Source: Pseudomonadota bacterium
GTDB taxonomy: Bacteria; Pseudomonadota; Alphaproteobacteria; Acetobacterales; Acetobacteraceae
Direction: 5' to 3'
Assembly: GCA_021815835.1 (NCBI GenBank)
Contig: JAKAZN010000056.1
Coordinates: 1-8,291 of the forward strand
DNA: 8,291 nt
Within the stretch, counting starts at the first letter, position 1. Each line of letters starts with the position of its first letter. Below the pieces are notes generated by a model that was not told the DNA's origin, ran no database searches, and was given only the letters and a program-made list of their open reading frames with translations. Both the position numbers and the translations under genes were made by a program. Positions 5,684 to 8,291 of the stretch are shown here, one piece after another.

Positions 5684-6609
5684 GCGGCCGGCCTTTCTCC
5701 GATGGTGATGTTCAGCGCCACCGGCGCGCCACCGCGCTGTAGCGTCAGCGGAACGACCTCGCCGATCGTCGCGGGACCGAGCGTGCGCAGCAGCGCGCGC
5801 ACGCCGCGGACCTTCTCGCCCGCCCAGGCAACGATCACGTCGCCCTGGAAAATCCCCGCCGCGGCGCCGGGGCCGCGCGGATCGACGCTGATGACCATGA
5901 TGCCGGCGCCCCCGCCCTCCACCGGCACCGGTTGCAGCGCGAGGCCCAGATAGCCGCGCGCGATCCGCCCATGGGCGGCGAGCATCCCGGCCACCCGATC
6001 GATGGTTGCGCCCGGGATCACCAGCACGCGCCGGCGCGGGCCGAACACCGCCATGCCGAGCGCGCCGCCGGCGGCGTCCAGCACCAGGCCGCCCTCGGCG
6101 GCGCGGCGCGGGGCGGCGTCGAGCTCGATGCGCGCGTCGATCTCGCCCCCGCGCAGGCTGCGCCAGGCACCGCCGGCCCGCGCCACCACGCCGAGCGCCA
6201 CGCTGGGCGCGCCGTCCTGCGCGCCCAGCACCAGCGCGAGCGCGCCGGGCTGGGCTGGGGCGGCTGCCGGCGGCGGCGGCGGCAGGTCGGCGCGCGCGAT
6301 CCGCAGCAGCGCGATGTCGGTGGTGGGATCGCGGCCGGCGATCGTGGCCGGGACCGTCGTGCCGTCGGGCAGGGTCACGGCGATCTTGCCGTCCCCGGCC
6401 AGCGCTTCGTCGCCCAGCGCTTTGTCGTCCAGCGCTTCGTCGCCCAGCGCTTCATCGGCGGTGACGATCAGGCCCGGCCGCCAGGCAATGCCGGAGGCGC
6501 GGGCGCGGTGGGACTGGACGGACACGACATGCCCGGCGCCGCGGGCCACGAGCTCGGCGAGGGCGGCGGAAAAGCTCTGGAGCGGGGACGCAGAGGCGGT
6601 TTCGGACAT
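5680..6609 (-). CDS. HtrA/DegP-like S1C pseudoprotease with PDZ domain
   Basis: The 309-residue protein has a trypsin-like domain of S1C type (about 12-205) and one PDZ domain (about 217-303, with YLGLAL as probable carboxylate-binding loop and GIFQGDVIVAWAG). The HtrA landmarks are recognisable but the triad is broken. The His motif TADH reads TADE (E53), the Asp motif DPTTDIALLRI is intact (D98), and the Ser motif GNSGGPL reads AAEGGLV (E172). Proteolysis by the usual mechanism is thus unlikely, and a binding or sensing role through the PDZ domain is more plausible. There is no hydrophobic N-terminal signal, so the protein should be cytoplasmic, unlike DegP. AAGAGGAA at 6617-6624 is a good ribosome binding site 7 bases before the ATG. 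The stop overlaps the LuxR-type gene as GTGA. A 15-bp tandem repeat encodes residues 51-70. Confidence 0.85.
   Translation of the reverse strand: MSETASASPLQSFSAALAELVARGAGHVVSVQSHRARASGIAWRPGLIVTADEALGDEALDDKALGDEALAGDGKIAVTLPDGTTVPATIAGRDPTTDIALLRIARADLPPPPPAAAPAQPGALALVLGAQDGAPSVALGVVARAGGAWRSLRGGEIDARIELDAAPRRAAEGGLVLDAAGGALGMAVFGPRRRVLVIPGATIDRVAGMLAAHGRIARGYLGLALQPVPVEGGGAGIMVISVDPRGPGAAAGIFQGDVIVAWAGEKVRGVRALLRTLGPATIGEVVPLTLQRGGAPVALNITIGERPAA
6401..6460. repeat. Four-copy 15-bp tandem repeat inside the pseudoprotease gene
   Basis: Units start at 6401, 6416, 6431 and 6446. Units 1 and 3 are identical (AGCGCTTCGTCGCCC), unit 2 differs at two bases and unit 4 at three or so. On the coding strand they give D-(E/K)-A-L-x four times, in frame. 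The first encoded unit contains the Glu that replaces the catalytic His. The 15-base period keeps the reading frame if copies are gained or lost. Confidence 0.9.
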
Positions 6610-6666
6610 CGGGGGGTTCCTCTTGCTGGGATGGCCCCAATGTGAGGCGTCGGATGCCGTGTGCCA

Positions 6667-6684
6667 CCTGCCCGTGTGGGCAGG
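6667..6684 (-). terminator. Strong hairpin after the DUF302 gene
   Basis: CCTGCCC (6667-6673) and GGGCAGG (6678-6684) form a perfect 7-bp stem with a 4-base loop, 9 bases after the DUF302 stop on the minus strand. No T-run follows. It could terminate DUF302 transcription, or protect an mRNA end while letting some read-through reach the pseudoprotease gene 57 bases on. Confidence 0.5.
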
Positions 6685-6693
6685 CGGGCGGGG

Positions 6694-7095
6694 TCAGGCG
6701 CCGGGCGTGCCGATTTCCGCCACCACCTGGCGCAGCAGGTCGCGCACCGTCTCCGCCACGGCGGCGAGCTTCGGATTACCGATCGCCTGCATGGAGGCGA
6801 TGGGATCGACCGCCGAAACCTCCACCTTGCCGCCCTCGTGCTCCTGCACGACGACGTTGCAGGGCAGCATGGTGCCGATCTTGTCCTCCTGCAACAGTGC
6901 CTGGTGCGCCCAATGTGGGTTGCAGGCGCCGAGGATGCGGTACGGCCGGAACGCCTCGTTCAGCTTGGTCTTCAGAGTGGCCTGCACATCGATATCGGTG
7001 AGCACGCCGAATCCGTGGCGCTTCAACGCCTCGGTGGTGGCCGCGATGGCGGCGTCGAAAGGAAGGTCGAGCGTTTTGGAGAAATGGTAGCTCAT
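6694..7095 (-). CDS. DUF302 domain protein
   Basis: The 133-residue protein consists of a single DUF302 (COG3439) domain. Its diagnostic blocks are YRILGACNP (about 52-60, C58), AHQALLQE, IGTMLPCNVVV (about 73-83, C79) and VEVSAVDPIASM (about 91-102). The function of the family is not established. There is no signal peptide, so this copy is probably cytoplasmic, although other members are exported or fused to membrane regions. GAGAGG at 7104-7109 lies 8 bases before the ATG and supports the start. It runs in the same direction as the pseudoprotease gene, 84 bases away, but is separated from it by a strong hairpin, so cotranscription is uncertain. Confidence 0.9.
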   Translation of the reverse strand: MSYHFSKTLDLPFDAAIAATTEALKRHGFGVLTDIDVQATLKTKLNEAFRPYRILGACNPHWAHQALLQEDKIGTMLPCNVVVQEHEGGKVEVSAVDPIASMQAIGNPKLAAVAETVRDLLRQVVAEIGTPGA

Positions 7096-7455
7096 GGGGT
7101 GTACCTCTCAGGCTACGGATCAGCAGACGCGGGCGGTGAGCGGCGCGTCGGGATAACCTCCGCCGGGGCCAGGCGGCCCGCTTCGTCGCGAACGAGACAT
7201 ACGGGCGGATCGCGCAGGGTAGCACCATCCTGCCGTCCTCGGCCCGGTCGATCACGCGGAATGGATGCAGAGCGTGGATTTCGGCGTGCGCGGCGTGCAT
7301 GTCGCGGCCGACCCGGCGCGCGATCGCCGAAATCGCCCGGGATCGCACCGGAGGGGGGCTTGCCTGACCATCGCCCGGCGAGCGAGCCTCGCGCCAATGC
7401 GCGCGGACCGAGCGGAAACTCGTGCCTCCATGCCCAAAGCCGCGCCGACCATGGT
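7096..7455 (-). other. Gene-poor gap with a possible gene remnant
   Basis: This 360-base stretch lies between the nucleoside transporter and the DUF302 gene. On the minus strand the frame from about 7348 to 7190 has coding-like features: almost all codons end in G or C, and the translation is balanced (for example AEIHALHPFRVIDRAEDGR and LPCAIRPYVSFATK). It has no ribosome binding site, it becomes Arg-rich after about 7180, and it then runs into the DUF302 gene in another frame. I do not recognise the product. It may be a decayed gene fragment or just high-GC noise. The segment next to 7095 holds the DUF302 ribosome binding site and must contain its promoter if the gene is transcribed alone, but no clear -35/-10 pair is visible. 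Confidence 0.35.
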
Positions 7456-8291
7456 CTAGCCCAGCAGCGCGCCCGCCAGCGCCCCGCTCATGCAGGTGGC
7501 GAGCGTGCCGGACAGCACCGAGCGCAAGCCGAGCGCCACGATCTCCCCCCGCCGCTCCGGCACCATCGCGCCCATGCCGCCGATCATGATCCCGAGACTG
7601 CCGAAATTGGCGAAGCCGCAGAGCGCATAGGTCATGATGAAACGGCTGCTCGGACCGAAGGTGGTGAGCGGCATCGTCGCCAGCGCGCGGTAGGCGACGA
7701 ATTCATTCAGGACCGTCTTGCTGGCCATCAGGCCGGCGGCGGCGGCGGTCTCGTGCCAGGGAATGCCGATCAGCCACATCACCGGGCGGAACGGGATCGC
7801 GAAGATCCGTTGCAGCGTGATCGCCGCGCCGTCCCAATGGCCCAGCAGGCCCAGCGTGCCGTTCGCCAACGCCACCAGCGCGATCGCGACGATCAGCACC
7901 GCGATGATACCCGCCAGAATCGGCAGGCCGGCGAGCGTTCCCTGCACGATCGCATCGAGCGCGCCGGTGCTCGGCGCCTCGCGCTCCAGCCGCGCGTTTT
8001 CCGCCGTGCCGGCCTCGAACGGCACCATCACCGCCGCCACCGCGACCGCGGCGGGGGTGCTGATGACGGAGGCGGTGAGGATCTGGCCCAGCGCGTCCGG
8101 CACCAGATGCGCCAGGAACGCGGCGTAGATCACCATCACCGTCCCGGCGACGCCTGCCATGCCGCACGACATCAGCGCGAACAATTCCCCGCGCGACATG
8201 CGCGCGAGATAGGGACGCACCAGCAGCGGGGCTTCCACCATGCCCACGAACACGTGCACCGCCGCGCCGAGCGCGAGCGCCGCGATGAGGC
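7456..8291 (-). CDS. CNT/NupC-family nucleoside transporter, 5' end outside window
   Basis: This is the C-terminal part (about 278 residues) of an inner-membrane concentrative nucleoside transporter (TC 2.A.41), an ion-coupled importer of nucleosides. The frame is open through the window edge, so the start and first helices are missing. The visible part begins just before the first re-entrant hairpin, VFVGMVEAPLLVRPYL. Then come ASVISTPAAVAVA, the second hairpin region with KTVLNEFVAYRAL, GFANFGSLGIMIGGMG and a last hydrophobic helix. In characterised CNTs hairpin 1 carries Gln-Thr/Ser-Glu contacting the base. Here it reads Met-Val-Glu, while the hairpin-2 Glu and the Phe/Asn/Ser of the penultimate core helix remain. 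Transport of a nucleoside-like solute is likely, but base selectivity may differ. The GTG at 8259 is an internal Val, not the start. Confidence 0.88.
   Translation of the reverse strand, partial: LIAALALGAAVHVFVGMVEAPLLVRPYLARMSRGELFALMSCGMAGVAGTVMVIYAAFLAHLVPDALGQILTASVISTPAAVAVAAVMVPFEAGTAENARLEREAPSTGALDAIVQGTLAGLPILAGIIAVLIVAIALVALANGTLGLLGHWDGAAITLQRIFAIPFRPVMWLIGIPWHETAAAAGLMASKTVLNEFVAYRALATMPLTTFGPSSRFIMTYALCGFANFGSLGIMIGGMGAMVPERRGEIVALGLRSVLSGTLATCMSGALAGALLG

Noticed and set aside
6401..6460. Tandem repeat as a CRISPR array
   Set aside because: Units are 15 bases, directly abutting without spacers, and translate in frame inside a gene.
6640..6666. Sigma-54-like TGGCAC on the minus strand upstream of the pseudoprotease gene
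   Set aside because: The required GC at the -12 element is absent at the correct spacing.

Overview
The window is a very GC-rich (roughly 70% by eye), gene-dense piece of bacterial chromosome. The proteins and the pervasive G/C third codon positions suggest an alphaproteobacterium, perhaps an Acetobacteraceae or Rhodospirillales relative. That placement is inference from style, not from a marker gene. I see no tRNA, rRNA, insertion sequence, CRISPR array or prophage gene.

Layout. (1) Positions 190-3118, plus strand: a tightly packed unit of a NADH/NAD pyrophosphatase (nudC-like Nudix hydrolase) and the two subunits of a 3-isopropylmalate-dehydratase-type hydro-lyase (leuC, leuD). Both junctions are 4-base ATGA overlaps, so translation is probably coupled. 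(2) Positions 3159-3731, minus strand: a four-helix membrane protein of the UPF0114/YqhA family, convergent with leuD. A good TATAAT box sits so close to its ATG that the mRNA may be leaderless. (3) A 323-base divergent region of lower GC, then positions 4055-5299, plus strand: a sulfotransferase-like P-loop protein with a basic C-terminal tail. (4) Positions 5312-8291, minus strand, read from high to low coordinates: the C-terminal part of a CNT/NupC nucleoside transporter cut by the window edge, a 360-base stretch with no convincing gene, a DUF302 protein, a strong hairpin, then an HtrA-like protein with PDZ domain that overlaps a short LuxR-type regulator by a GTGA.

Most unusual is the last pair. 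The HtrA-like protein has Glu at both the catalytic His and catalytic Ser positions, has no signal peptide, and carries a four-copy 15-bp tandem repeat at the lost His. It therefore looks like a cytoplasmic pseudoprotease. Its coupled partner keeps an intact LuxR/GerE DNA-binding domain behind a shortened receiver-like domain with no phospho-acceptor Asp. Together they could form a non-phosphorelay sensor/regulator pair, but this is inference. Secondary points of interest are a LeuCD pair with non-canonical residues (GSSREG instead of GSSREH in LeuD) that may act on a substrate other than isopropylmalate, and altered nucleobase-site residues in the transporter.
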